This document shows positions 25,079-36,820 of a stretch of 64,000 nucleotides of DNA, piece by piece. Origin of the DNA: Pachyseris speciosa (Eukaryota > Cnidaria > Anthozoa > Scleractinia > Pachyseridae); NCBI GenBank assembly GCA_016490735.1, contig JAEMWC010000007.1, positions 549,501 through 613,500 on the forward strand. Direction: 5' to 3'. A model generated the notes under the pieces. The model had not been told where the DNA came from. It saw only the letters and a program-made list of their open reading frames with translations, and searched no databases. Made by a program: the position numbers and the translations under genes. Position 1 is the first letter of the stretch; every line of letters begins with the position of its first letter.

Positions 25079-25387
25079 TTGGGCTGTGCGGATATCATGC
25101 CGAAATCACAGGCAGCAATCACTCGGAACGCGACAGAGCTGAATAACAGCGCCATTTCCCACCAAATCTTTCCTTGGCTGACACAAAACAATAATGCTTT
25201 GATAGCTTTACTGTTACTTCCCATGTCTTCCGAAGAACCTTCTTCAATTAATGATTCTCAGTGGCAAAACATCATTCAGTTAACGAAGAAGCGTTTTCCA
25301 AATCACACGAGCATTTCTCTCGCAGACCCGTTCACTATAAAACTTATCAAAGCCAGCCAGCCAGTCAACCCATTTCGCTGTATATAA
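25079..25387 (+). other. open frame within repeat copy B, coding status uncertain
   Basis: A 102-codon frame, shared in sequence with the corresponding part of copy A (5815-6105), where it is broken by stops and shifts. I do not recognise any domain. It may be a leftover gene of the repeat family or chance. Comparison of more copies would decide, by looking for synonymous bias. Confidence 0.25.
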
Positions 25388-26344
25388 CGTCCAAACGCTG
25401 ATTCTTACCGATTCAAACAAATTAATATGATATATTTATAGACAGCGAAACTTAATTGTTGTTTACAGGCCGCTTTCGACGAAGATCTCTAAAAAACGTT
25501 TTCAAATGACGAGTGAAGCGCGCTGGTTTTTGACATTTTTGACAGCTTTTTGACAGCTTTATATCAGATTTTGAGATGTGCACATGCATTTGATCGGCTT
25601 TTTTTACTCGAGCTTGAGTTTCTGCCTTTAATCAAGTTAATTAAATCGTTTAAAAAACAATTTCCCATCGCAGACACGTACACAGCCAGGAAAAAATTTA
25701 AAACGCTGATCCTTACCGGTTCAAACAAAGAAACAAAAAGTCGTGAATTAACCAAAGCTAGAGGGCAAACCTTGGTCGTTTACAGATTTTTTTTTTTGGC
25801 CTACACTGAATTACATTAAGCTTTTAAAATTAGGGCCGTAACTAGCATGAAGCGAACCGAGGCACTTGCCTCTGTAAAAATGTCGAGTCTACGGTATTTT
25901 TTTTTATTGTATGTGTCTTACGAAAGTATAAAGCGGGATCTCCAACTTCACAGTTGCGTTAAAGCATTTTTTTGAAGTTCCTGTAATAGGGCATACATTT
26001 TAAAGGGGTGCTTTTTCCCCCCTTTTTACCGGCATTGCCTCGGTAACAATTTTCGTCCGGTTACGGCTCAAAAAATACAATGCCGATAACACTAAACAAC
26101 CAAAAGTGTCTTCTCTTGTTGTCTTCAGTATTTTTTGCTTGTTTTTCCAGCGATTTCCTGCTAAAATGCGCAAAAAAGAACAGGTTTATCTCGAGTGTGA
26201 CTTTTTACTTGGCATACATGGAAGGGCGGACGTATGGTCAGTCGGTCGTACGGTGACGTCATAAACAAATTTTCTCGAGCAGATGGGTTACCATATTAAC
26301 TTGATCATGGTGCTCCGCTCGCGCGCCTGGAGCTCCGCTAAAAC

Positions 26345-28560
26345 TCGTGAACAGTCATTCCAAATGTAGAAAGTTACATAGGTTGGATTTCCATTGGAAA
26401 CGCTAATTTATTAATCTGTTAACGTAAAATCCGCCACCAATTCGCTGATTGAAGAATTTTTCATATTTTGATCACGTGATAAACCACGTGATCAAAATTA
26501 GAAGTAAAGGCAAAAGAGGACAACATAATTTATCTAAAGGAAAACTTTCATCCGGTTCTAGGAAATCTTGAGAAAGTTATTGCCGATCAACGATATTTCT
26601 GAACATATTTCGAAACTCAGGCCTTAAACTGCTCGAGCCTTTGTTCAGCGGCCGGACGCCCGGAGAGACTCTGGGATAATGGACTCCATTTTCCCAGAAA
26701 ATCTGGGGTTGCGGTCTTAGTGCGCATTCCTAGGGATACTTAACGAACTCTCTATTTACGAGCAGTGTTAGAATAAATTTGAAGACGTTGAGAGATCATA
26801 TTTTACCGGTCATAAATACAGTTTACTGTTTTATTGATTGGTAACTGAGCCAAACAGTTTCTCCTCAATCTAAAAGAAAATTTTGGATAGTGATTAGGGC
26901 AAGGAGAAACTTTTAGGCTTCTTTATTTATCAGTAGCATGCTGATCTGTTGACCTGTCGAATTTGATCTGTACCTCAGCCCCGCTGTTGGGATTTCAGTT
27001 GTGTTAACTGCATGTAAGGTAGTTTATATGACACAGTTTTGACGGCGCCTCGTGTTGCGAGTAGTGTTTATTCGAAATATTCAGTTTGTACTTAATGAAA
27101 TCAGATTTGGAGTTACTCAAGCGAAACGTATTACAATGCCATAAAGATCATTAGTTGAATTCAAATCCCAATGTAGTTATTATTTTTGGCTGTTTATGCG
27201 GCGAAAATGCGGTCTTTTGATCTAGGATAAAGAGACAGAAGTCGTTTGTAAGACCCTTGTTTCGGCTCATGGATTAAAGAACAAGGTATGTTCATTTCTT
27301 ATCCAAAACAGGAGCATATGATTTTCATTTTTTCATGCTCATTCTCATACAAAAATTAAAAAAAAAATTCCCAGTTTGATCTCTGAAATCTCCCTCCAAT
27401 AACGAGCAAATCAGTTCGTGGGTTTCCGGTTTGGTTAGCCATTGTCATACAGGCGACTAAGAAAAAAATATCTCATTCTCTTATCCCAGAGTCTTTCCGG
27501 GCGTCCACCCGCTAACCAAACAGTCTGAGGACTCTGGGTATGCGAATTGTGAGAAAAGCAGTTCGTGGGTTGAGTAAATGGCTTCCGCTAAAAATGTGGA
27601 AAATTGATTTGTTTTGGTGGTGTCTGCTTTGTAATGGTGATAGGACTGAGTCAGTAAGTGGAGTACAATTCAGGGAGTAATCAGGCGAGTGATTTGAAAT
27701 TGGCCGAGCGCGTAGCGCGAGGCTTATTTGAAATTACGAGCACGATCACCCCTGAATTATAAAACACGACGTCCTATTATCAACTAATTGTGTCAATAAC
27801 AAAATGCGACAAAATCAGGAATTTAAGATTTGTCTCTGTAGTCTTTTCTCTGAGGAAAACTCACTCTCTTGTTTGATTCACTGTATTTTAACTTTCAGTT
27901 CAAAGCTTAAAGTCAAAGGTTGTGAAAAGCTGAATAAAAGTCATTGGATCATTGAGTTTCATCCACGTTTGTTTTCAATCTGAACCTGTCAAACTACTTT
28001 GATTTTGATTCATTTGGCTAACATGGACTAGGTAGTTAACGTTTATTGGCTAAAGTAATGAATTGCTTAATTTTTATTGGCTGCTTAAAGGTGATTTCCA
28101 GGCCGTACAGCGCAGTCTCAGCATCCCAATGTTTCTTTTCGTTATTGGTGTGTGTCTTAGTTGAGGCATTTTAAATTCTTATCCCAAGTGTTTCTTTGAT
28201 TTTACAGCTACGAAGTTGTTTCCTGTGGTGATATCAGGAAGAACGAAGCATAAAGCTTCCCATCTACAATGGCGGTTGACATCAAAATTTGAATTTACTT
28301 CATGTAACTGATTGCGAAACATTACATTTTGTGACGTCTCACATGCATCAAAACAACAACAAAAAAAGAACAAAACAAACTCTTGAGACTGCTGAGTACA
28401 GACTGGGAATCACCTTAAACTGTCCGATTTAGTCTGTCTAATTACAAGTGTTTGTGATCGGACAGGTCAAATCGGACACCCTGGACCTGAAACAGCCAAA
28501 TAAGCCACAAGCAAACAAATGATTGTAATACTGTCACCCTCCTTACCGCAAATAACTCCT
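26345..28560. other. gene-free region with palindrome and fold-back repeat
   Basis: There is no supported gene. 26466-26497 is a perfect hairpin: two 13-bp arms TTTTGATCACGTG and its complement around a 6-bp loop, each arm containing CACGTG. 26641-26679 and 27481-27520 are inverted copies of a GGACGCCCGG...GACTCTGGGATAA segment, so about 880 bp behave as a fold-back or MITE-like unit. 27640-27780 is GC-richer, with a GCGCGTAGCGCG palindrome. Confidence 0.5.
26641..27520. repeat. fold-back unit with about 35-bp inverted ends
   Basis: GCGGCCGGACGCCCGG continues to GACTCTGGGATAA at the left end. The right end reads TTATCCCAGAGTCTTTCCGG, GCGTCCACCCGC on the plus strand. The arms match with only a few changes. 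No gene lies inside and I did not find a target duplication. Confidence 0.55.
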
Positions 28561-29240
28561 GTTTTTGTTGTTTTAATCTTAGGAAGGGATTTTTGCACAG
28601 ACTAGATTTGCGATTTGCCCTTCCGATAAGCGACAATAGGGGTGTTAGAAAATATTGGAGCGAGTTTAGGATTGTCTGAAATGAGGTGTCAGTGTTTCAT
28701 AAGAATCTTTTTAAGATTCAGTGAAGCCGGGTTGTATGTAGTAGCCGGTGGCAGAATTTCGTCTGATGTCGTAGTTTTCGTTTATAAAGCCTCATTCCTT
28801 GATGAGAAATTAACTTCAGCCATTATCGTTGTGACGATCTCAAGAGGATAGCCTCGGTTGAGTAATCAGGATTGAAAATCCCGTTTGAGTGACTCGAAAT
28901 TTTCTTTGACTGAGGTTGTTCTCAAAAGATGCAATGTCTCTCCTTTAATAAATCCCTCCTTAACACTGAGAGGGTGACATGAGGAGAAATGCGTTATTGG
29001 AAAGTTTCTGTAGGCTAAAAATTTGTTTGGACATCAAGTAGATTGCCGTTAACGAAACGTGAGCCTTTAAAAACTTCAGTGTCGAGGAAAACGTCGATTT
29101 GTTCAGGCGACGTTATTTCCCAATTAAACTTGATTGCTGAGTGGAAGTTATTTGCGGATTCAACAAATTTGTTGATTTCGTTTTCACTTATGGTCCACAA
29201 TGAAAAAATGTCGTCTACTACGCGGCTTGGTTTGTCTGGC
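28560..29240 (-). pseudogene. Penelope-like reverse transcriptase remnant
   Basis: Reading the minus strand downward from 29226, the frame shows RVVDDIFSLW, then NFHSAIKFNWEI, FLDTEVFKG, RFVNGNLLDVQT. This is the RT motif (xxDD) and following region of Penelope-like elements. Below it, in shifted frames, come CHPLSVKEGFIKGETLHLLR, LNRGYP and, near 28600, LLSLIGRANRKSSL. These correspond to the usual downstream order in this family. Stops and at least two frame changes show the copy is dead. No GIY-YIG endonuclease domain was recognised. Confidence 0.7.
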
Positions 29241-29264
29241 AGTGGATTTTCGGACATTTCGCGC

Positions 29265-29637
29265 TTATGGTTTCCTCAGCTGGCTGAAACCCTCTGCGGT
29301 CCTTGGAAGCTTGGGAATTGGTGGTGGCTGAGGGGATGGTATGACTTCCTTTTCCTCTGAGTCTGGTCTTGTCCACTTGGCTGGGGACTGGTTGGGACAG
29401 ATTGGCGGTGGTGCCTGGCTGTCTCTCATTTCTGCTAGTATGGCTACGAGAGTGTCGTCGTTTGGAATGGCCATAGCAGGGTTCTAATAAGAACTGTTTC
29501 AGGATATGTATAGCAAGACTGGTTTCGGAAATCTGAGTGGTTTCCTTTGTCAGTTGCTTTTGGTGATTAGGTGAGTGTGAGCAGGTTTGTGGCCTGAAGG
29601 TAGCAGAATTGCTGTTTATATAGCTCAGTTTGCGCAT
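29265..29637 (-). other. proline-rich open frame upstream of the Penelope remnant
   Basis: Two overlapping minus-strand frames (29265-29474 and 29218-29637) are open. The shorter encodes a proline-rich peptide (PPPICPNQSP, QPPPIPKLP). It may be a 5' portion of the Penelope-like element or chance. I see no domain. Confidence 0.2.
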
Positions 29638-29640
29638 CCT

Positions 29641-31083
29641 GTTAATTAGTTGGCCAATGAGAAGCGAGAGATTTCGATCCGTTGCGCATCAATTTGTCAA
29701 CGTTCATTGTTTTAGAAACAATAGAGCGTGAGTCGTATGCAAATTCGGATCGTGTTGTGGCTGCTTCTGTGGCTCGGAAAAAACTCGCAAGTGAAGGTTT
29801 CTAACACTAAGTCGCAATATCGATTGAAAAACAAAATTGTTCACTAAGTGAGCTAGTCGAATAAAAAGGAGTCTACTTCATACGGTGGCGGTGTAATTCA
29901 ACGCTTGCGCATTTTCGCTTTCCCTCCTCTTCACCTTCCAGGGTAAATAGGTTAAAGGAAAATTATTTGCAGAAAATCCATGTTGTTTATGAGCATTAAA
30001 TTTGCAGAATGGCGGGATTTTTTTTATAAACAATATATCAGCCTACACTAACAATATGGTTAAAACACGTTTAATCAGCTTTCACGCATTATTTATTTTT
30101 TACAGGTCAAAATTATAACTGAGTGACGTACGGCTGTTTATAAAACACATACTGCATGCATATTGGAATTTATCATGGCATGGAGTTTATGCTTTTTTTC
30201 CCACTCTTCAGTTCATTTAGACAGAGGAAAAAAAGGATAAGCTAGCTTGAGACCCTTCACTCGAAATTCCTGAAAGCTAACCCAGCCCGTTAACTATTAT
30301 TTTCAAATGTCATTTTAATCACTTGTTGCCAATTATTCGAAACAAAATTGCCAGTGTAAAATAGCCTTTGATTAAAAGAAGAACGTTTTCCGCGCAAAAA
30401 AGTTTTCGGGCTCGGAATGTTAACGGGACAAACAAACATGGGCCCGGCTCCTGGCTTACAGGGATACATTTATCAACTTGTTTCGTGATTTAAGTTTGTT
30501 TTTTGCCTTTGAATAGAAAACCTTCAGTGACCATTCAAACTTTTTACAAGGTTCGGCAGCGAGGCATGTATCCGTTTTACTGTTTCCATAGAATTGTGTT
30601 TAGTCGCAAACGTGTCTACAAGTGAAAGGGTTTTCTTTATCAAGGTTTGTATTTAACACCTAACATTTCCCCCCCCCCCCTTCCCCCTCATCCCCTCCCT
30701 TCCCAGCTACTCCTCACCCGGGGTTAGATTGATGCCTGAAAAAAATTCATTCCACCCCCAGTAACATAAAAATTTCTTTCTTCCTCACTATCTAGTAAAC
30801 CAAAACAAAGCCACACTAAGTCACAGCTCATGGCTCGTATAGTAACGCCCTTTCCTTGAGCAATATCAGGCGTAAACCGTAATCTGAATATACAGTTCTT
30901 TTATCACATGGAACTGAGAGCCCTGCATAAATAGACACAGGATTATCAAGTGTGAGCAAAAAACTGGTGTAAACCCCTGCTCCAAACAAGGGAATGCAAG
31001 GCCATTGTTACTAATATATGTTCCATATATTGTGGACACTGTACATGTATGCAAGCCAAACTTAAGCTTATTTTACTACTACT

Positions 31084-31120
<37 letters not shown>

Positions 31121-31261
31121 ACCAGTAACGAAAAAACCTGCAACATTTAATTGTCTCAGGTATTTAACATTTTTGCACAAGATTAATGCTAAGAAAACAA
31201 AATAGATCGTGAAACCTCTAGCGTTCTAATGTTACTAACAATTAGGCGGACAACTGCAAAA
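29641..31261. other. gene-free region, C-run and poly-A tract
   Basis: No supported gene. There is a C-rich run at 30668-30690 and an uninterrupted A tract at about 31085-31119. The A tract could be the tail of a retroposed copy, but the sequence upstream of it shows no recognisable retroelement. Confidence 0.4.
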
Positions 31262-32154
31262 TCTGGACAAGCCCATTATCGTTAGAGTTCCCGCCAGTAA
31301 AACCAGAGCAACAAGCGCCACTACAATATGAGCCCCCTCCCCCTCCGGCTTGCCTCTGATAGGTACCACTTCCTCCTCCAGAGTACCCCCCTCCCCACCT
31401 GATGCACCATTATCCTCTGATCCTCCTCCCCACCGCCAAACCCTCCAACCGCCCCAGGGGGTGGCCCTCCATTGTTTCCACTATTCATTTCTCCTGCTCT
31501 CCCTCCCACCCATCCCTGAGCACGGGATCCGCCCCTCTCACCATGTTGAGGTCCGACTCTGGAACACCCCTGATCATACCAACCAGCACCCACTCCCCAT
31601 GAAAGTTTCCACCAGCATTGTTGCATTGTCCGGGCTGTCCCTCATTTCCTCCCCGCCGAACTTCACTCGAATAGTACCCCACACTACTGGTGCCATTGGT
31701 ACCAGACTGGCCATCCACCCCGTTATATCCGCTAGAGGCACCCCCTCCCCCTCCAGCAGCTAACAAAAGCGCGTTACTTGTTGTGTAGACAAAACTCCCG
31801 CCCCCTCCCCCTGTACCAGCATTATCCTCCACTGACAGTCCTAGTTCAGCTGCAGTCCTGGTGGTGGATTGTCCTCCTTTCACCTCCACTGAATCACCTC
31901 CTCTCTGTCCCACTACAATATTCAGCACTGTTCCGTTATTCAGTAGGAACGTTCCCTCCACAGACGCACCTCTACCACCGTAGTAGGTCCCTGGCCTGTA
32001 TCCAAAGTTGTACGTGTGTGTTCCTCCTCTGGCGCCAAGAGCCTTGATCACATAGCGAGCGGTTTTCGGAACTGTAAACGTCTGGATGACTCCTAATCGT
32101 CCCATGTGGCCATTTGTTGTAAAAGTTCTATTTGAAGCCGTAAAAGGGAGTCCT
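31262..32154 (-). pseudogene. ALK-type glycine-rich domain exon, frame-disrupted
   Basis: Minus-strand exon preceded by an acceptor (TTATAG, about 32155-32160) and opening LPFTASNRTF. Residues then follow the pattern of the glycine-rich domain of ALK/LTK receptors and many cnidarian secreted proteins: VIQTFTVP...YVIKALGARGG, YYGGRGASVEGTFLL, LNIVVGQRGG, GGGGGSFVYT and LLLAAGGGGGAS. The frame is open from 32105 to 31485. The conserved continuation (GMNSGNNGG..., GGGGG...) then appears in other frames between 31626 and 31321, implying at least two frameshifts (genuine decay or sequencing errors in G/C runs). It may be a 3' exon of the same minus-strand gene as the EGF exon at 40060-40182. Confidence 0.65.
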
Positions 32155-32879
32155 ATAATTGTTCAAGTAAAGCAATTAAATGAACGAGCGAATGAACGAA
32201 CACCAGGCAAACATAAAAAATGTTGTCATTAACCTCGTTTCAAAAAGCGTTCGAAAAGAGACAATCAAGCATAATATGGAGTGTGGATTGGAATGTAACC
32301 TATTTACATAGCAGGTTACTCGTATACGGGATGGAGTTTTATACTTTATCCTGAAAGAAGCAATACTTCCTATAGCTGTTATTTTTTTACCCATTTTCAG
32401 ACTAAGAGTAGCCAACTGAATTTTCTTTACTATAGTAGCCAGCTATAAAAGCCGGTTGCTGGCCTTTAATGACAGCCCTGATGATAGGATCCAAATAATT
32501 GTTTCTCATTAGTGATTTCTAAAAGACTGGTTGTGATGGTCCTGTTGATAGCATTTAATTTATTGATGTCAGGTTATTTAATGTAGTACTTCTAAGTTAA
32601 AAAATCTGTTCTTTCGTTAAAAAATGATGTTGTATAGCTAGTTAGTATAGACTAGAGTTGATGGGAGGATTTTTTTTACAAATTCGTTGTTTGTCCTGTT
32701 GTATATCTGCAGACATTATTCATAGAAACGGTTAAAATCCATGATATGTTTCTTTTTTTGTTAAAAAATGCACTGAGTAGTTTTCTATATAAATGTAACT
32801 GCATTTGAAGTCATTGTTTACTTGTACATGTAAATAATCTTTCCCTTTTCAAGCAAATGTTTAAGTTTTTGTATGTGGA

Positions 32880-33326
32880 ATGAAGGTATATAATAGGGAA
32901 GGCTTTTTGCGGCCTAGAACAAAAATGGTTTTGATTTTACTGAAAATGCAGAGTTGTTGTAGTCAAATAAAACAATTGATCAAAAGTTTATTGATGTGCA
33001 ATGGCTTGCACATCTCTATAACCGACTACAATGGAAGGCATGCATTCTACATTGAGGAGGATGGGGGAAGGGGGAGGGTTGTGGCAATATACAGTGAGAT
33101 TCCCAGAACGTTTATTTTCCTCGAAAATTTGGGCTGTTGTTTCAAAATTGGAATATATCATTTAATGGAAACGAAAATGGAAGCCAATCTTTTGCAACAG
33201 GGGTTGAAAGGCTATAGGTTATTGAAAATCCCCGACAAAGATAAGATTTACCCTACATTTGTTATTACAATTGCTACCCTTGAACGAATTTTGTTTGATT
33301 TAAGCAAGGAAAAATACGATATTTAA
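32880..33326 (+). other. 148-codon open frame of unknown status
   Basis: An AT-rich open frame just outside the LTR element. The predicted peptide is basic, with phrases like TFIFLENLGCCFKIGIYHL. I recognise no domain, signal peptide or membrane segment. Length alone makes it a weak candidate gene. It may be a fragment of an unrelated repeat. Confidence 0.2.
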
Positions 33327-33444
33327 CTCATGTTTACACCACATTTGTATACATTTGTCCACGAAAGCAAATACATAATTATCCTGTTTACCTTCAAGAC
33401 AAATGTCATATTTGTCTTCTAGTTATATACCAGTATATACAGAC

Positions 33445-33911
33445 TGTCACCAGTTCAAATGTGCTTAGAGGAATGTCGTTTGAAGTACAGCAGAACGCAG
33501 GGGTGTCGGAACAAGAACAAGGAGATTCATTCCACAAGAACGTAGTGATTACTGCTTACACAACTCACAGCTCTTCCAGGCTTGAAAGTTAAAACACGAC
33601 CTCTGTAACACGACTCACAGCTCTTCCAGCCTTGAGAGTTAAAATGCGACCTCCGTCACTCTTGAATAAACACGGCCTCACCGCTTGTAAACACTACTCG
33701 ATCAATCGATTCTCTAAATCTCTAGCTCGGTGGCTAATATACCTTTTACATAAAATTCTAGAACCTTAAATAGGCTAAAATTAGTAGCATTACAGCATTG
33801 ACGAAAACTGCTGATTCATGCTGATGTGATGTAAAAATAAGCTGAATTAATATTTGAGAATATTCTAGACATGCAAAAATGTTTAAGACAGTCACGCAAC
33901 GCCTAAAAGCA
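33445..33911 (-). repeat. 3' LTR of the Gmr1-like element
   Basis: It starts TGTCACC and ends AAAAGCA on the plus strand. It is nearly identical to 38631-39099 after the first 90 bp, which are clearly diverged. It contains a roughly 50-bp internal duplication (ACTCACAGCTCTTCCAG twice). Confidence 0.85.
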
Positions 33912-34009
33912 GTTTTTATACATAACATAATCAACTTTTTAAGAAGAAATTTCTTCAACTTCTCATAACAATAAAAATTGCTAACCGAGAGGTAGTCCAT
34001 TGTCTGAGA

Positions 34010-34858
34010 ACTCATACTCCAATTCGACTCAGGTAATCTGCTCCCACGTTCTCTGGCTTCAACTCGGAAGTTATAACTTTGTATAAACATGGCCCAGCGC
34101 AAAAGACGTCCATTTGTAAACTTCGCACTGTTCAAATACTTTAACGGTTCATGATCCGTCTGTAGAACGAAGGAAACTCCATACAAGTACAGCTGAAATC
34201 TTTTGATTCCCCACACTACTGCTAAGCATTCCTTCTCAATTGTAGAGTAGTTCCTCTCTACACTTGACAAAATGTTGCTTGCATAACAAACGGGGAACAG
34301 CTTTTCGTCATGTTTTTGCATTAGAAATGCGCCAATTCCATCGTTCGACGCGTCTGTTCGTAAGAAGTAGGTCTTCTCAGGGTCTTGGAGACGAGGGATT
34401 GGCTCACTCGTCAAATGACACCTAATGGTCTGAAAGGCTATTTCTTTAGTTGGTTTCCCTTTACGCGTCAGATCAGATAGAGGTGCGGCGATAGCAGCTA
34501 AACTAGGGATAAAATCTCTGTAGTATCCCGCTAAACCAATAAACGAACGGACTTGCTTCTTGGTACTTGGCCTTGGCGCATTCTTAATCTTCTCGACGTT
34601 GTCCTCGTGTAGACCAAGCAGTCCTTCCTCTGGGCGATGACCTAAGAAATCAAGACTACTGACTCCAAAAATACACTTGGTGAGTCTTACTGTCATCCCG
34701 GCTTTTAATAAGCGCCCAAACAGCTCAGGAAGTGCCTTGATATATTCTTCCCAGGTGTGGGTATGGACTAATATATCATCCCAGTAGAAGTCCACATTAT
34801 CCAGATCTTCTATCAGTTTCTTCATACCCCGTTTTAGGGTTGCTGCTGTAATGATCAT
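34010..34858 (-). pseudogene. reverse transcriptase C-terminal half and RNase H
   Basis: It begins with ATLKRGMKKLIEDLDNVDFYWDD (catalytic DD kept), then FLGHRPEEG, RSFIGLAGYYRDFIP, and the RNase H portion FLRTDASNDGIGAFLMQ, NYSTIEKECLAVVWGIKRF and LQTDHEPLKYL. After LPESNWS near 34010 the frame leaves recognisable sequence, although it stays open to 33758 in the 3' LTR. Confidence 0.85.
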
Positions 34859-34881
34859 TCCAATAGCATCTTAAGGAACTC

Positions 34882-35328
34882 CTACGATCCATCAGGCGTC
34901 ACAAATGCCGTCTTCGGTATATCTTCTTCAGGAATTGTAATCTGCCAGTACCCTTTACTGAGATCAATCTTTGTAAAGAACTTATCATCACTTAGCTTTT
35001 TAAACAGGTATTCAGCGGTCGGCATAGGCTCAGGATCAATCACAGTCAATTTGTTCAATTTTCTATAGTCGACGCAGACCCGATTGGTGTTGTCTTTTTT
35101 CTTCACCACCACAACAAGAGACGCATAGGGCGAACTAGACTCTCTAATACTTCCCATCTGGGTAATGTCAGCAATATCCTTCTTCAGTAACTCTCTCATG
35201 CTGTAAGGTACTGGATATGGTCTTGAACGAACTGGCTCATCTGAAGTAAGTTTGATGTGATGCTGAGCGAGGTCTGTGGTACCAGGTACTTCAGTAAACA
35301 AACTTGAAAACTGCTCAGCTAGGTCCAT
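34882..35328 (-). pseudogene. reverse transcriptase N-terminal half
   Basis: The frame contains FTEVPGTTDLAQHHIKL, VRSRPYPVPYSMRELLKKDI, SPYASLVVVVKKKD, RVCVDYRKLNKLT and FFTKIDLSKGYWQI, i.e. RT blocks 1-3 including the first catalytic Asp (KIDLSKGYWQ). It ends TPDGS followed by a TAG where the family has a tyrosine codon. A frameshift comes shortly after. Confidence 0.85.
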
Positions 35329-35655
35329 GAACTCGGAGCGCTGATCGTCTAAAAGGTTTGGTCCAGTTGTAACATTCCGAACAGATTTTTGGCGACGTAT
35401 CCACCTATCTCTAAGAAGTCGGCATTATATTCTTCTGCTCCTTCTTCTTCATTGGGCATTCTCCTTCATAAGAGTATTTTCTTCTAACACAGCCACTGCT
35501 CCCTCTGACGTAACCTTTTCTATTTCAAAATACTTATTAAGTAAGTTCGCGTGGTAAACTTTCTCTTTTCCTTTCACTCTAACTTTGTAGTCGTTAAGCC
35601 CACTACTGAGCTCACTTCAAAAGGACCCTTTCACTGCATGAGCAACTTGTTATGA

Positions 35656-36537
35656 TCAGCTGGTTGTAAAACAAGGACTTTTTCTCCTGGCTGAAATTTT
35701 CTGACTCTGGTATTGCGAACATAGTAGTGATTTTCCTTTCTCTCGAGCCTTCTGCAACTGATTATGAGCAAGTTTAAGGGTTTCCTCAAGCTTCTCACGC
35801 AGCTCAAAAACGTACTGGTAGCTGTTCTTCAATTCCGTTTCCTCTACTTCTTTTGTACAAAGTTCCTTGAGAATAGTGATTGGACCTCTTACAGATCTTC
35901 CATACAACAGCTCAAGCGGCGACAAACCAGTGGACTCTTGGGGGACCTCGCGATAAGCAAGCAACAGGGGGTTGATGTAGCGATGCCACTGTCTTGGTGG
36001 TTTGCTACACAGTCTCTTCAACATGCGTTTCATAGTTCCGTTGAACTTCTCTATTAAACCATTACACATGGGGTGGTAGGGGGTGGTTTTAATCTGCTTG
36101 ATGCTAAGCAGTCGTGTCACTTCCTTCATGCAGTCAGAGATGAAGTGTGTGCCGAGATCACTTAGTATTTCTTTAGCTACTCCCAAACGACTAAAGATGT
36201 TTACTAATGCCTCCGCAACAGTTTCCGTATCGATATTCTTCAATGGTACAGCTTCAGGATAGCGAGTAACAAAATCAACTACTGTTATAATGTACCTGTG
36301 TCCTTCATCACTTGGGGGACTGATGAGTCCAACCAGGTCAATGGCTACTCTTTTAAGTGGCTTATGAATTAAAAGCATCTTCTGTAGTGGCACCTTTGGA
36401 AGAGATCTCTTGTTCATGATTTTCTCGCAAACATCACAGGACTTGCGAAAGCGTGCTACATCACCTTGAATTCCAGGCCAATAAAAAGCACTCTGAATCT
36501 TGTAAGTCGTCTTCTTGATACCCAAATGACCTCCCAT
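35656..36537 (-). pseudogene. integrase of the Gmr1-like element
   Basis: It shows the HHCC zinc motif (GGHLGIKKT...FRKSCDVCEK), the core DDE positions (VAIDLVG, ILSDLGTHF, NGLIEKFNGTMKRML) and a C-terminal tail with PLELLYGRSVRGP. The frame is open over 293 codons. The end drifts (KISARRKSPCFTTS), suggesting a frameshift near 35690. It precedes the reverse transcriptase, which defines the unusual order. Confidence 0.85.
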
Positions 36538-36820
36538 TAAAGATTCATGGGCCAGTTCAATTATTTTCGGGGTCTCAATTGCACAGGAACCATAACTGTC
36601 TTCACAGGCTTACACCATTTACGAAGGGATGTTTATAGATGCGGTACAATATTCCGCAGCTTGCTTCAAAAGAAATCTCCGCCTGACCCTTCACTAGTAC
36701 GTCATTTCGGTTCCAATACTTGCGCAAACTCTCATCTTCACACTGCATCTGTTTAAACTTCTCTTTATCTACGATAGGGCTTTCTCGGCTACTCGGTACT
36801 TTTAAAGGATTTACTTCACC

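Larger units (their letters stand above)
9595..26344. mobile_element. dispersed repeat, copy B (interrupted)
   Basis: The start (about 9595, TTTAGCCAAGCCTAAAAGC) and end (about 26330-26344, GGAGCTCCGCTAAAA) match those of copy A. Homologous blocks occur in the same order at both edges. Relative to copy A it carries about 14 kb of inserted DNA between roughly 9976 and 23945. Near the right edge it keeps a longer open frame (25079-25387) than the broken equivalent in copy A. I could not define a clear target duplication. Confidence 0.55.

Noticed and set aside
31350..32047. Plus-strand Pro/Ser-rich frames
   Set aside because: They are the antisense of glycine codons in the ALK-type glycine-rich exon. 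The minus strand carries the recognisable domain.
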